Positions 9,101 to 17,733 of a DNA stretch of 64,000 bases are shown in pieces. The notes under the pieces are model-generated. The model searched no databases. It worked only from the letters and a program-made list of their open reading frames with translations, and was not told where the DNA came from. Position 1 is the stretch's first letter, and the number at the start of each line of letters is the position of its first letter. The position numbers were made by a program, and so were the translations under genes. The DNA comes from an uncultured beta proteobacterium. Its GTDB lineage: Bacteria; Pseudomonadota; Gammaproteobacteria; Burkholderiales; Burkholderiaceae_C. Where the stretch lies: assembly GCA_903869595.1 (NCBI GenBank), contig CAIPZV010000043.1, positions 124,001 through 188,000 of the forward strand, read 5' to 3'.

Positions 9101-10468
9101 ATGGAAAAACCCATGAATTTTTATAAGTCCGCTTCGCACGAAGAATCCTGGGGCTATGACGCCAAGATGTTGCAGTACATCCGCAATGCTGCGGCACATG
9201 GCCTGTACGAGATTCGCGGCTTGGGGGCCAAGCGCCAGCTTCCCCACTTCGATGATTTATTGTTTTTAGCGGCGTCGCTGTCGCGCTATCCCTTGGAGGG
9301 CTACCGCGAGCGCTGCACCACCAAGACGGTGCTGGGTACGCGCTTTGCAAAAAAGCCCATCGAACTAGACATACCGATCACTATCGCCGGTATGAGTTTT
9401 GGCGCTTTGTCTGCCAATGTCAAAGAATCCCTGGGGCGCGCTGCTACGGAGATGGGCACCTCGACCACCACGGGCGACGGCGGCATGACCAGAGAAGAAC
9501 GTGATTCTTCTAAAACCTTGGTCTACCAGTGTTTGCCTTCACGCTATGGCTTTAACCCCGATGATGTGCGGCGTGCGGACGCGATCGAGGTCGTGATCGG
9601 ACAAGGTGCGAAGCCGGGTGGCGGCGGCATGTTGTTGGGCCAGAAAGTCAATCCGCGCGTGGCCAAGATGCGTACGCTACCGGAAGGGGTGGACCAACGA
9701 TCGGCATCGCGCCAACCCGATTGGACTGGCCCTGATGACCTGACCATCAAGATCAATGAACTGCGCGAAATTACCGACTGGGAGAAGCCGATTTACGTCA
9801 AGGTGGGGGCCACGCGGGTCTTCAACGACGTCAAACTGGCCGTCCATGCGGGTGCTGATGTGGTGGTGGTCGATGGTATGCAGGGCGGTACTGCAGCCAC
9901 GCAGACCTGCTTTATCGAGCACGTTGGCATCCCCACGCTCGGTGCATTGCGCCAGGCGGTGGATGCGCTGGAAGACTTGAACATGATCGGGAAAGTGCAA
10001 TTGATCATTTCTGGAGGCATACGCACGGGTGCCGATGTGGCCAAGGCCTTGGCCATGGGCGCCGATGCAGTTGCCTTGGGGCAGGGTGTTTTAGTGGCTT
10101 TGGGCTGCAACTCGCCAAGTTATATGCAAGATGGTGAGCATATGAGTGCGCTGGCCGAGTACGAAGCGCTGGGCACTGCGCCAGGCTATTGCCATCATTG
10201 CCATACCGGCAAATGTCCGGTGGGCGTGACAACGCAGGATGCCGTCCTGGAGCAGCGCCTGCAACCCGATGTTGGCGCCAAACGGCTGCGCAATTACCTC
10301 AAGACGCTCAACATGGAGTTGACCACGATTGCCCGCGCCTGTGGCAAGCAAAACGTACACCACCTGGAGCGCGAGGACTTGGTGGCACTGACGGTCGAGG
10401 CTGCTGCGATGGCGCGCCTGCCCTTGGCGGGAACCAACTGGATTCCGGGGCACGACGGTCGCTACTGA
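9101..10468 (+). CDS. mgsC: N-methylglutamate synthase, FMN/Fe-S synthase subunit (MgsC)
   Basis: A 455-residue FMN-binding glutamate-synthase-domain protein. It carries GQGAKPGGGG (the phosphate/FMN loop region), KVGATRVFNDVKLAV, VVDGMQGGTAATQ, ISGGIRTGADVAKALAMGAD and the cluster motif CHHCHTGKCPVG typical of the Fe-S binding site. It would reductively transfer methylamine onto 2-oxoglutarate to form N-methylglutamate, the substrate of MgdABCD. It is the last gene of the forward catabolic operon, followed by a hairpin between convergent genes. Confidence 0.88.
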   Translation: MEKPMNFYKSASHEESWGYDAKMLQYIRNAAAHGLYEIRGLGAKRQLPHFDDLLFLAASLSRYPLEGYRERCTTKTVLGTRFAKKPIELDIPITIAGMSFGALSANVKESLGRAATEMGTSTTTGDGGMTREERDSSKTLVYQCLPSRYGFNPDDVRRADAIEVVIGQGAKPGGGGMLLGQKVNPRVAKMRTLPEGVDQRSASRQPDWTGPDDLTIKINELREITDWEKPIYVKVGATRVFNDVKLAVHAGADVVVVDGMQGGTAATQTCFIEHVGIPTLGALRQAVDALEDLNMIGKVQLIISGGIRTGADVAKALAMGADAVALGQGVLVALGCNSPSYMQDGEHMSALAEYEALGTAPGYCHHCHTGKCPVGVTTQDAVLEQRLQPDVGAKRLRNYLKTLNMELTTIARACGKQNVHHLEREDLVALTVEAAAMARLPLAGTNWIPGHDGRY

Positions 10469-10480
10469 GCCGCTGCGCTT

Positions 10481-10509
10481 GTCCTGCAGCCTGCAAGGGG
10501 CTGCAGGGC
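10481..10509. terminator. Hairpin between convergent mgsC and tdm
   Basis: CCTGCAGCC (10483-10491) pairs perfectly with GGCTGCAGG (10499-10507) around a seven-base loop, and one further G-T and G-C pair extends the stem. No clear T-run follows on either strand, so it may act as a weak bidirectional terminator or an mRNA-end stabiliser. Confidence 0.45.
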
Positions 10510-10520
10510 AGGCCTCGCGC

Positions 10521-12434
10521 TTAAGAACGTGGGCGGGTCTTATCGGGGTCGTAGTGGGGAAAACGCACCACCTCGGCGGCAAAGCGCTTCTGTTGACCGT
10601 CCAGCTTACCGATTTCTAAGGCAGTGCCGATGGTACTGTGATTCACATCCACGCGCGCTAGCGCGATGGTTTTACCCAGCAAGGGTGAACGCATGCCCGA
10701 GGTGACTACACCGACCTGCGCCCGCCCGGCATAAACGCCGTCGCCGTGACCCACGGCCTCGGTGCTGGCAATGTCCAGCCCCACTAGCTTGTGCGCTGGA
10801 TTGTCTTTGCGCCGCTGTAGCGCGGCGCGGCCTATGAAGTCGTCGGTTTTGCCTTTGAGCGGAACCGTGAAGCCAATGCCGGCTTCAAACGGATCGGTCT
10901 GGTCCGAAAACTCGTAACCGGCAAATATCAGCCCGGCTTCAATCCGCACCATATCCAGCCCGTCCAGACCCATGGGCATCAGTCCATGTGGCTGCCCGGC
11001 GGCCATGACAGCATCAAACACAGTGCAGGCATCACGCGGGTGGCACCACACCTCGTAGCCCAGTTCGCCGGTGTAGCCGGTGCGCGAAACCATGAGCGGC
11101 GGACCATTGGCGTCACCCAGCCGACCCACGGTGAAGCGGAACCATTCCAGCTCGGCCAGCGCGGGCTGGTGCGGCGGAGTCCAAATGATGGGCGCAAGCA
11201 CGGCACGGCTGGCTGGGCCTTGCACTGCAAGGTTATGCAACTGATCCGTGGAGTTGCGTATGAGGACTTGTAAGCCCAGGGCTTTGGCCTGGTCTTGCAG
11301 CCACACGCCGCCAAAGTCGTCGCCGCCGATCCAGCGGAAGTTGTCGCGGCCTAGGCGCAGCAGGGTGCCGTCGTCAAGCATGCCACCATGCGGGTAGCAC
11401 AGGGCTGAATACACGACCTGGCCGATGCCGAGTTTTTTCACATCCCGCGTGAGGCAGTGTTGCAAAAGGGTCTCGGCGTCGGGGCCCGTAACTTCAAATT
11501 TGCGCAGGGCCGACAAATCAACCAGCACGGCCTTTTCGCGGCAGGCCCAGTACTCGGCGATCGGGTCGCTCTTGGCGTAGCTGCGCGCCAGCCAGAAGCC
11601 TTTGTATTCGACGAAGTTACGGGTCAGCGCCGAGGTGCGGGGATGGAATGCGGACTGTCTGCTCATGGTGGGCTCCGATGCGGGCGTAACCCGGTGCGCA
11701 ATACTGGGGGGAAAGGGGTGGCCCGCGTCGAACACGCGCACCAGAATGTCCGTGGGGTTCCAGCCGTTGGCCGGGCTGGTGTCGTCAGGGCAGGCGGAGG
11801 ACACGCATACCAGATCGGTCAAGGCCCGCAGCAGCACGTAGTCGCCGGGGCGCGACCAGGGCTCGTCCGAACCCACCACGCCGTGGGCGTCGATGAAGGT
11901 GTTGAAGAAAAAATTGATCGCCATCCAGCCGCGCCGACCGCTAATGCCGAAGCCCTCCAGGGCCAAGTTGAAGTTGTCGCTGCAATTGTTGTGGCCGGGA
12001 TAGCCCAGGTCGTCGTAGTACTTGGCGGCGCAGGCCATGGCAAAAGCATCATGGCGGCCTACCGTGTCTTGCACCACTTCAATCAGGGCCGTCATGTCCT
12101 GGTCGTAGTACTTGGCATGCAAGCCTGGCATCGGGTAGGAGTGCCCCATTAGGGTGCGGGTGGTGGTCACGTCCAGCGGCAGTTGCAAACCTTGATCCAG
12201 CTTGGCCTGTGAGAAGCACTGGAAGTCTGTGCATTGTTTGCCGTCGACATCGACGATCTGGATGTACTGTCCCGCCTTCACCGCGTAAGCGCGGGCGGTG
12301 GCGTTTTTTACCAGCAGGTTTTGCACCGGCTCCAGGCCGTCAAACTGCTGCTGCGCGTGGGCACGGCTTGCCGGCCCCACGTCAGCTTCCAATGCGCTTG
12401 CAGGGAGCGACCCGTCTTCAGCCATGCGTGCCAC
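10521..12434 (-). CDS. tdm: Trimethylamine N-oxide demethylase (Tdm), DUF1989-GcvT fusion
   Basis: A 637-residue fusion. Residues about 35-235 are a DUF1989 domain with conserved cysteines (GKQCTDFQC, GHNNCSDNF, CVSSACPDD). Residues about 265-637 are a GcvT-type folate-binding domain (SRTGYTGELGYEVW). This arrangement is characteristic of Tdm, which converts TMAO non-oxidatively to dimethylamine and formaldehyde, with the folate domain positioned to trap formaldehyde. The GTG start at 12434 is supported by GGAG five bases upstream; the nearby ATG at 12425 would leave poor spacing. It lies 68 bases downstream of tmm on the same strand, so the two likely form one transcript. Confidence 0.88.
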   Translation of the reverse strand: MARMAEDGSLPASALEADVGPASRAHAQQQFDGLEPVQNLLVKNATARAYAVKAGQYIQIVDVDGKQCTDFQCFSQAKLDQGLQLPLDVTTTRTLMGHSYPMPGLHAKYYDQDMTALIEVVQDTVGRHDAFAMACAAKYYDDLGYPGHNNCSDNFNLALEGFGISGRRGWMAINFFFNTFIDAHGVVGSDEPWSRPGDYVLLRALTDLVCVSSACPDDTSPANGWNPTDILVRVFDAGHPFPPSIAHRVTPASEPTMSRQSAFHPRTSALTRNFVEYKGFWLARSYAKSDPIAEYWACREKAVLVDLSALRKFEVTGPDAETLLQHCLTRDVKKLGIGQVVYSALCYPHGGMLDDGTLLRLGRDNFRWIGGDDFGGVWLQDQAKALGLQVLIRNSTDQLHNLAVQGPASRAVLAPIIWTPPHQPALAELEWFRFTVGRLGDANGPPLMVSRTGYTGELGYEVWCHPRDACTVFDAVMAAGQPHGLMPMGLDGLDMVRIEAGLIFAGYEFSDQTDPFEAGIGFTVPLKGKTDDFIGRAALQRRKDNPAHKLVGLDIASTEAVGHGDGVYAGRAQVGVVTSGMRSPLLGKTIALARVDVNHSTIGTALEIGKLDGQQKRFAAEVVRFPHYDPDKTRPRS

Positions 12435-12502
12435 AGTTACTCCGATTCAATGAGGGCGGCGCGCCAAAAGGCGGGCCGCCGGGCGCCCTGCCGTCGAGGG
12501 AT

Positions 12503-13840
12503 TCAGCGCAAGTAGGCTTGCATGGAATCATCGAGCGCGTCTTTCCATGGCGTATGGTGCGGAGGCGCCATGGTTCCGGTGATCAGTGATTTGTAGCTGT
12601 TATCGCGAAAGCCCATGATGTTTTCTACTTTGTGCTGTTTCCAAGCAAAAAACGCCTCGTTCATGCCCTTGATATCAAAGTCCGGGTAATCTGTGAGGTC
12701 TACCAAGGATTGCACATAGGCGCCTTGGTATTCAATGGCTTCATGCGAGTCGGCCAGCGCCGCTTCACGATCTGCCCAGGCCTGTCCGTCGGCCTGCATG
12801 GATGGCAAATCAGGCAGCGCGATGCGGCCCATCATCACATCACGCGCAAACCAAGCCTGTGCGTCAAACATATTGAAGGTGTACCACTGGTCTTGCATAC
12901 CCAAATAAAACAGCTTAGGGTTAGCCTCCCAAGCGACGCCCCGGTACAAGTTGCGCGGCCACAGGCGATTGTTGGTTTGTAGACGCAAGGCATCGGGCAG
13001 GAAAGAAAAATGGTGCAGGTAACCGGTGCACAAAATCACCGCATCCACTTCTTTGCTGCTTCCGTCTTTGAAGTGCGCCACCTTGCCGACCAGTTTTTGC
13101 AGCAGGGGTTTTTCTTCCCAGTTGTCCGGCCAGTCGTAGCCCATGGGGTTGGTACGGTGGCTGACCGTGACCGATTTGCAGCCGTATTTCCAGCATTGGG
13201 AGCCGATGTCCTCGGCCGAATAACTGGTGCCGATGATCAGAATATCTTTGTCGACAAACTCGACCGCGTCGCGGAAATCATGGGCATGCAAAACCCGGCC
13301 GGGGAAGTCTTCAAAGCCGGGAAAATGGGGCACGTTGGGTGTGGAAAAGTGGCCGTTGGCGACCACCACAAAGTCGAATTGCTCGGTGTAGGTCCGGTTG
13401 CCCACCAGGTCATGGACCGTGACATCGAACAACTGGGTCTTGTCATCAAAGGTGACGCTGCGCACCGGCGTGCGAAAGCGGATCCATGGGCGCACCTTGG
13501 CTTTATTGACGCGGCCTTCGATGTAATCAAACATCACGGCGCGCGGCGGGTAAGAGGCAATTTGGCGGCCAAAATGCTCCTCGAAGCTGTAATCGGAAAA
13601 CTCCAGTCCCTCTTTGGGGCCATTGCTCCATAAATAGCGGTACATCGAGCCGTGCACCGGCTCGCCGTATTCATCCAAGCCAGTGCGCCAGGTGTAATTC
13701 CACAAGCCACCCCAGTTGTCTTGCTTTTCGAAGCACACGACTTCGGGGATCTCAGCCCCTTTGCTTGCTGCCGACTGAAATGCCCTCAGCTGAGCCAGCC
13801 CCGAAGGACCTGCGCCAATGACTGCTACACGTTTTTTCAT
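12503..13840 (-). CDS. tmm: Trimethylamine monooxygenase (Tmm)
   Basis: A 445-residue bacterial flavin-containing monooxygenase that uses NADPH and O2 to oxidise trimethylamine to TMAO. The FAD motif [12 protein letters not shown] starts at residue 7, the FMO fingerprint region reads [12 protein letters not shown], and the NADPH motif [12 protein letters not shown] follows. Stretches such as [33 protein letters not shown] and [19 protein letters not shown] match marine and methylotroph Tmm proteins as I remember them. The start at 13840 gives the expected family length; a weak GAGA lies nine bases upstream. It is transcribed divergently from the GcvT gene at 14048. Confidence 0.93.
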   Translation of the reverse strand: MKKRVAVIGAGPSGLAQLRAFQSAASKGAEIPEVVCFEKQDNWGGLWNYTWRTGLDEYGEPVHGSMYRYLWSNGPKEGLEFSDYSFEEHFGRQIASYPPRAVMFDYIEGRVNKAKVRPWIRFRTPVRSVTFDDKTQLFDVTVHDLVGNRTYTEQFDFVVVANGHFSTPNVPHFPGFEDFPGRVLHAHDFRDAVEFVDKDILIIGTSYSAEDIGSQCWKYGCKSVTVSHRTNPMGYDWPDNWEEKPLLQKLVGKVAHFKDGSSKEVDAVILCTGYLHHFSFLPDALRLQTNNRLWPRNLYRGVAWEANPKLFYLGMQDQWYTFNMFDAQAWFARDVMMGRIALPDLPSMQADGQAWADREAALADSHEAIEYQGAYVQSLVDLTDYPDFDIKGMNEAFFAWKQHKVENIMGFRDNSYKSLITGTMAPPHHTPWKDALDDSMQAYLR

Positions 13841-14047
13841 AATGCGAATCTCAAAATTGAATGTAAAAAACTGAAATTGCGCAGCCATTGGTATCCGGCG
13901 ATGCCTCGAACCATTTACGAGGGTATTCACCTAAGCCCACACTCCGCAAAGTCAACATAATCGGGTATAGTGAAATTTAGTTGCACACAGGTAACTAAGC
14001 GTGCAGCGGCATCGTATCGCAAATTCTTAGCAATTGAAAGGAAATTT
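13841..14047. promoter_or_regulatory. Divergent tmm / GcvT control region
   Basis: This 207-base AT-richer spacer separates two divergent transcripts. It contains AGGTGAATACCCTC on the minus strand (13919-13932), similar to the operator candidates near position 129 and upstream of tmoX. A second GGGTAT lies at 13963-13968. The six-base inverted repeat TTAGTT/AACTAA spans 13977-13998. GAAAGGAAA just before 14048 is the ribosome site for the rightward gene. No confident -35/-10 pair was seen. Confidence 0.5.
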
Positions 14048-15181
14048 ATGACTGCCTCGTGGAGATTTTCAGTCTTAGCCGACCGCCATCGCGCGCTCGG
14101 GTCCCAGTTGGAGGATTGGAGCGGCATGGGTACTGCCTGGTCGTATTCCAAAGACGCGGACGAGGAATACATGGCGGTCCGTACCAAGGCCGGTTTGATG
14201 GACGTTTCAGGCCTGAAGAAAATCCATATCAATGGGCCGCATGCCAGCCATTTGCTCGATCGTGTAACCACGCGCAATGTGGAAAAGCTAGCCCCTGGTA
14301 AGAGTGTCTATTGCTCCATGTTGGATGAACGGGGCAAATTCATTGACGACGGCATCATCTACCGCTTCGCACCCAATTCTTTTATGTTTGTGCATGGCTC
14401 GGGGGCGGGTCATGAATCACTGGTGGCCGCCTCTACCGGCAAAGACGTATCTATCCGCTTTGACGACAACATCCACGATTTATCCTTGCAAGGCCCGCTG
14501 GCGGTTGACTTTTTGGAAAAGCATATTCCGGCGGTGCGTAAGCTGGCGTATTTCGCCCATATGCCTGCGATGTTGTACGGACACCCGATCACGCTCTCGC
14601 GTACCGGCTATACCGGCGAGCGGGGTTACGAGATTTTTTGCCGTGGCCAGGACGCGGGCCACATTTGGGACTCGATCTTGTCCGAAGGTGCCTCCATGGG
14701 CATCATTCCTTGCCGCTTCACGACGCTGGATATGTTGCGCACCGAGAGCTATTTGGTCTTTTTTCCTTTTGATAACTCCGAGATGTATCCCTTCGCCAAC
14801 GAAGCTCCCGGCGACACGCTTTGGGAGCTGGGATTGGACTTCACCGTCAGCCCTGGCAAGCAGGGTTTCCGTGGGGCGCAAGAGCATTACCGCCTCAAGG
14901 GTAAGGAGCGCTTCAAACTGTTTGGTCTCAAGCTCGATAGCCAAGAGGCGGCCAAAGAGGGCAGTCTGGTCTTTCACGGTGACAAGCAGGTGGGGGTGGT
15001 CACCTGCCCCATGTATTCGCCCCTGAACCACTGGTCTATTGCGATTGCGCGGCTGGACGTGCCGGTGTGCGTGCAAGGCACGGCGTTGACCGTGCGTGGG
15101 CCGGGCGGTGACGTCAAGGCCATTGCCCACGAAATGCCTTTCTACGACAAGGACAAAAAGCGTCGCACTGTCCAGGATTGA
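14048..15181 (+). CDS. GcvT-family folate-dependent aminomethyltransferase-like protein
   Basis: A 377-residue stand-alone protein of the GcvT/DmdA superfamily. Conserved segments include KAGLMDVSGLKKIHINGP (N-terminal subdomain), LSRTGYTGERGYEIF (folate-pocket region) and the C-terminal barrel GVVTCPMYSPLNHW. It has a good ribosome site (AAAGGAAA). Next to tmm and tdm it probably moves formaldehyde-level C1 groups to tetrahydrofolate or demethylates a related N- or S-methyl compound. It is distinct from the GcvT domain inside Tdm and from the one at 60310. Its exact substrate cannot be read from sequence. Confidence 0.8.
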   Translation: MTASWRFSVLADRHRALGSQLEDWSGMGTAWSYSKDADEEYMAVRTKAGLMDVSGLKKIHINGPHASHLLDRVTTRNVEKLAPGKSVYCSMLDERGKFIDDGIIYRFAPNSFMFVHGSGAGHESLVAASTGKDVSIRFDDNIHDLSLQGPLAVDFLEKHIPAVRKLAYFAHMPAMLYGHPITLSRTGYTGERGYEIFCRGQDAGHIWDSILSEGASMGIIPCRFTTLDMLRTESYLVFFPFDNSEMYPFANEAPGDTLWELGLDFTVSPGKQGFRGAQEHYRLKGKERFKLFGLKLDSQEAAKEGSLVFHGDKQVGVVTCPMYSPLNHWSIAIARLDVPVCVQGTALTVRGPGGDVKAIAHEMPFYDKDKKRRTVQD

Positions 15182-15287
15182 GCACGCTGCGCCATCAATC
15201 CCTAGCGCCCCGCCACAACGGGGCGCAAATTTTTTTGCCTTTGCAGCCCAAAGCGGCAGCACGAGCCCCAGCCACGAAAGACCCCCC

Positions 15288-15644
15288 ATGAGCCATCCCA
15301 CAGCCGTTTGTTTCCCTGCTCCCGATGCCAACCCCAGCACCGCCAATTTGGACGGTTGGGTGGTGACCGAAGGCAGCCCCACCATGAAAACCTGGGTGCA
15401 ACATACCTCCCACGATGGCAGCATGATTTCCGGCACCTGGGAGGCTACGCCCGGCAGCTACCACGCCACCTATGCGGCCTACGAGTTTGTCCACATCATG
15501 GAGGGTGAGATCACTATCACCCCGGACGGCGGCACAGCGGTTCATGTGGGGCCGGGCGATGCATTTGTCATCGAGGCGAATTTCAAAGGCACATGGAAGA
15601 TAGAAAAGCCCGTGCGCAAACATTTTTGTGTGCAACTGAAGTAA
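15288..15644 (+). CDS. Small cupin protein (DUF861 / Cupin_3 type)
   Basis: A 118-residue single-domain cupin. The pattern WEATPGSYHATYAAYEFVHI and the turn GPGDAFVIEANFKGTWKI match the DUF861 family, often annotated as ethanolamine- or ureidoglycolate-linked cupins. It sits 106 bases after the GcvT gene in the methylated-amine island, which suggests binding of a small amine or metal, but no catalytic role can be stated. The ATG at 15288 gives the natural domain boundary; its ribosome site is weak. Confidence 0.75.
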   Translation: MSHPTAVCFPAPDANPSTANLDGWVVTEGSPTMKTWVQHTSHDGSMISGTWEATPGSYHATYAAYEFVHIMEGEITITPDGGTAVHVGPGDAFVIEANFKGTWKIEKPVRKHFCVQLK

Positions 15645-15667
15645 GCCTCGCCCCAACAGGAGGCCCT

Positions 15668-15772
15668 ATGGCCCCAGCCGATGTTGATATGGCCCAAGCC
15701 GCCACCCTTCAACCCATCATGCAGATCGCACAAGAGCGGCTGCACATTCCAATGGAGGCGCTGGAACCCTAG
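15668..15772 (+). pseudogene. fhs: 5' remnant of formate-tetrahydrofolate ligase (fhs)
   Basis: A 34-codon reading frame with a strong AGGAGG ribosome site at 15658-15663. Its product (MAPADVDMAQAATLQPIMQI...PMEALEP) resembles the first residues of formate-THF ligases, which read roughly S-D-I-E-I-A-x-A-A-x-L-K-P-I-x-x-I-A and reach an E-A-L segment at the same distance. A TAG stop then ends it and the EamA gene begins two bases later, so the remaining 500 or more codons are absent. It may still act as a translated leader for the EamA gene. The match is from memory of the family, not from a search. Confidence 0.6.
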
Positions 15773-15774
15773 TC

Positions 15775-16656
15775 ATGATTCCAGTCGCGCTTTTAATTTT
15801 TTCAGCCTCGCTCTGGGGCTTGGCGTGGTGGCCGCTCAAGTACTTCGCTTCCCAAGGCTTGGGCGGGCCTATGGTTGCTTTGTTGACTTTTGGTGGCTTG
15901 GGTCTTATCAGTCTTCCCTTGCTGGTGCGTGAGTTTGCGCAGTGGAGACACTGTGTGCCCCTGTTTTTATTGTTGACTCTGGTGGGTGGGTGGGGCAACA
16001 CGGCCTATATCAGTGCCTTGCTTGCGGGTGACGTGGTGCGCGTAGCCCTCTTGTTTTACCTGGCGCCGGTGTGGGGCGTTGTGGGGGGGCGAATATTCTT
16101 GGCTGAGCGCATCACTATGAGACGCGCGGGCGCACTGGTATCGGCACTGATTGGTGTTTTTATGGTCGTCGGTGGTGCCAGCGCTTTCGCAGCGCCATTG
16201 GGCTGGACTGATTTTCTTGCCGTCACTGCCGGCCTTGCTTTTTCGGCCAACAACATCGTGGCGCGTCACGCGCAGGCCATTCCCAATGCCAGCAAAACGA
16301 TTGCGCTTTTTTTAGGTTGTTCGCTCACGTCCATGGCCTTGCTCAGCTTTCAAGAAGGCCTTGGTGCCCTGGCTCTTCCAGAGCTGCCTACACAAGTGTG
16401 GTGGTATTTGGCCGCTTACGCTATTGGATGGTTGGCGCTGGCCACAGCCACCTGGCAATGGAGCGTGACCCGCATGGAGGCGGGTCGCTCTGGGGTGATC
16501 TCCATTGCGGAACTCATCGTGGCATTGCTGTCCGCTGCTTTGATTGGTGGCGAGGTGATGGACGCTTGGGAATTGTCCGGTGCGGGCCTGATTGCGGTAG
16601 CGGCCGTGTTGGCGGCGCTGGAGCCCGCTGCCAAAGCCGGACCTGCCAGTGCTTGA
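15775..16656 (+). CDS. EamA/DMT-family membrane transporter
   Basis: A 293-residue integral membrane protein with about ten hydrophobic segments and the two internally repeated EamA halves (for example GGLGLISLPLLV, LALWLFLL-like helices, and a C-terminal ISIAELIVALLSAALIGGE segment). Members of this drug/metabolite superfamily move amino acids, nucleosides or amines. It starts two bases after the fhs remnant stop, so its translation may be coupled to that short frame. Substrate is unknown; a methylated amine or its product is plausible from context. Confidence 0.8.
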   Translation: MIPVALLIFSASLWGLAWWPLKYFASQGLGGPMVALLTFGGLGLISLPLLVREFAQWRHCVPLFLLLTLVGGWGNTAYISALLAGDVVRVALLFYLAPVWGVVGGRIFLAERITMRRAGALVSALIGVFMVVGGASAFAAPLGWTDFLAVTAGLAFSANNIVARHAQAIPNASKTIALFLGCSLTSMALLSFQEGLGALALPELPTQVWWYLAAYAIGWLALATATWQWSVTRMEAGRSGVISIAELIVALLSAALIGGEVMDAWELSGAGLIAVAAVLAALEPAAKAGPASA

Positions 16657-17133
16657 TACGTGGCCCCTTGCGCAAACTTCAACGGCCCCAGCGCGTGGAG
16701 CCTGTGATAGCCGTTTCCCATGCATGATGGATGGCCTACTTTTGGCGTAAAAGGGCTTATGAATACCCGCAGCAGACGCGATCTAATGCCATGTACTAGG
16801 GTAAATCCGCACCCAAAGCTCTTCCATTTTTTCTAAAAGTGATGCAACATCAGGATAATTTGTTTCCTCATGGGAATTTTTGAAACGCATAAAGATTTAC
16901 GCCTGAACCCATGTTGGAGAGTCAACCAAGATAGAAGGGGACTTTTCTTTTGTGACAGGGTTTCTTTATTTTCTGATAGTTCCATGGAGGCCTATGAGAC
17001 GACTGATAAACGCTTTTTCGCAACCCTCGAACGCCCATAGGCATCGGGTTCTAGTTCCAGGTAGGCCTGCGGTCTATCCATGCCAAGCATGCTGCGCTTT
17101 CGCACGGCTTAAACCTGGCAGTGTGGGCTTAGC
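16657..17133. other. Intergenic region before the dmm operon
   Basis: This 477-base gap holds no convincing conserved gene. It contains GGGCTTATGAATACCC (16753-16768), a weaker relative of the island operator candidates. On the minus strand a 35-codon frame (16890 down to 16783) ends ...EELWVRIYPSTWH and looks faintly protein-like, but it has no clear ribosome site. The region probably includes the promoter of the downstream dmm genes. Confidence 0.4.
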
Positions 17134-17733
17134 GTGAGCATACCGAGTCGCCCCAGTTACAGCGGGCTCAGCCCCTTACCCGGCAACCAGCACTTGTTGG
17201 TGGCCGATGGCGCTGGTGGGCAAGCGATTGTGGACATGTCCAGGCAGGTAGCGCCGGACTGGTTTGCAGACGCCCATATCATTTACGTTGTGGGAGATGC
17301 AAGCCCAGCGTTTGCTGGCATGCCGCAGAAATTGCAAGAACTGCAAGCGCGCCAATGGCATGAGTCCCCCACGATTGCCAGCGCCTTGCCCCGAATTGCA
17401 AAGGTACTAGCGGATGCGCATATGGGCATGCGTTTGTATTTGGCGGGAACCGAAGGTCTAATTGGACAGGTGATGCAACTGGCTTTAGACAGTGGCATGG
17501 AACATAGCAGCATCAGTACTGAGCACCGTGGCACTTTAGCGCGCCGCTTGCAATGCGTCCATTGCAAAGGCATTACAGAAGAGGTGACAACCCAACCAGC
17601 GCAATGCGCCCACTGTGGTCTCTGGCTGCTGGTGCGTGACCATTACTCACGACGCATTGGCGCTTTTCAAGGTGTCTGCATCCATGCAGAAGAGCCGCTC
17701 AACATTCCTACCGCTGTCACGAGTTTTCTATGA
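17134..17733 (+). CDS. dmmA: Dimethylamine monooxygenase subunit, DmmA-family zinc-ribbon protein
   Basis: A 199-residue soluble protein with an N-terminal alpha/beta region and a C-terminal zinc ribbon formed by Cys141-x2-Cys144 and Cys158-x2-Cys161. It is the first of three adjacent genes matching the heme-dependent oxidative N-demethylase set (small subunit, flavin/2Fe-2S reductase, heme-PAS subunit). This supports a structural or electron-transfer role in dimethylamine demethylation. The GTG start at 17134 has only a weak ribosome site. The stop overlaps the next start (ATGA). Letter naming of Dmm subunits differs between sources, so treat the symbol as provisional. Confidence 0.7.
   Translation: MSIPSRPSYSGLSPLPGNQHLLVADGAGGQAIVDMSRQVAPDWFADAHIIYVVGDASPAFAGMPQKLQELQARQWHESPTIASALPRIAKVLADAHMGMRLYLAGTEGLIGQVMQLALDSGMEHSSISTEHRGTLARRLQCVHCKGITEEVTTQPAQCAHCGLWLLVRDHYSRRIGAFQGVCIHAEEPLNIPTAVTSFL

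Noticed and set aside
7499..10468. Split assimilatory glutamate synthase
   Set aside because: The three separate subunits and the gmaS/mgd neighbours fit N-methylglutamate synthase, and no NADPH small subunit (GltD) is present.
16783..16890. A 35-codon minus-strand frame ending EELWVRIYPSTWH
   Set aside because: The composition looks protein-like, but there is no ribosome site, known family or partner. It is mentioned only in the gap entry.
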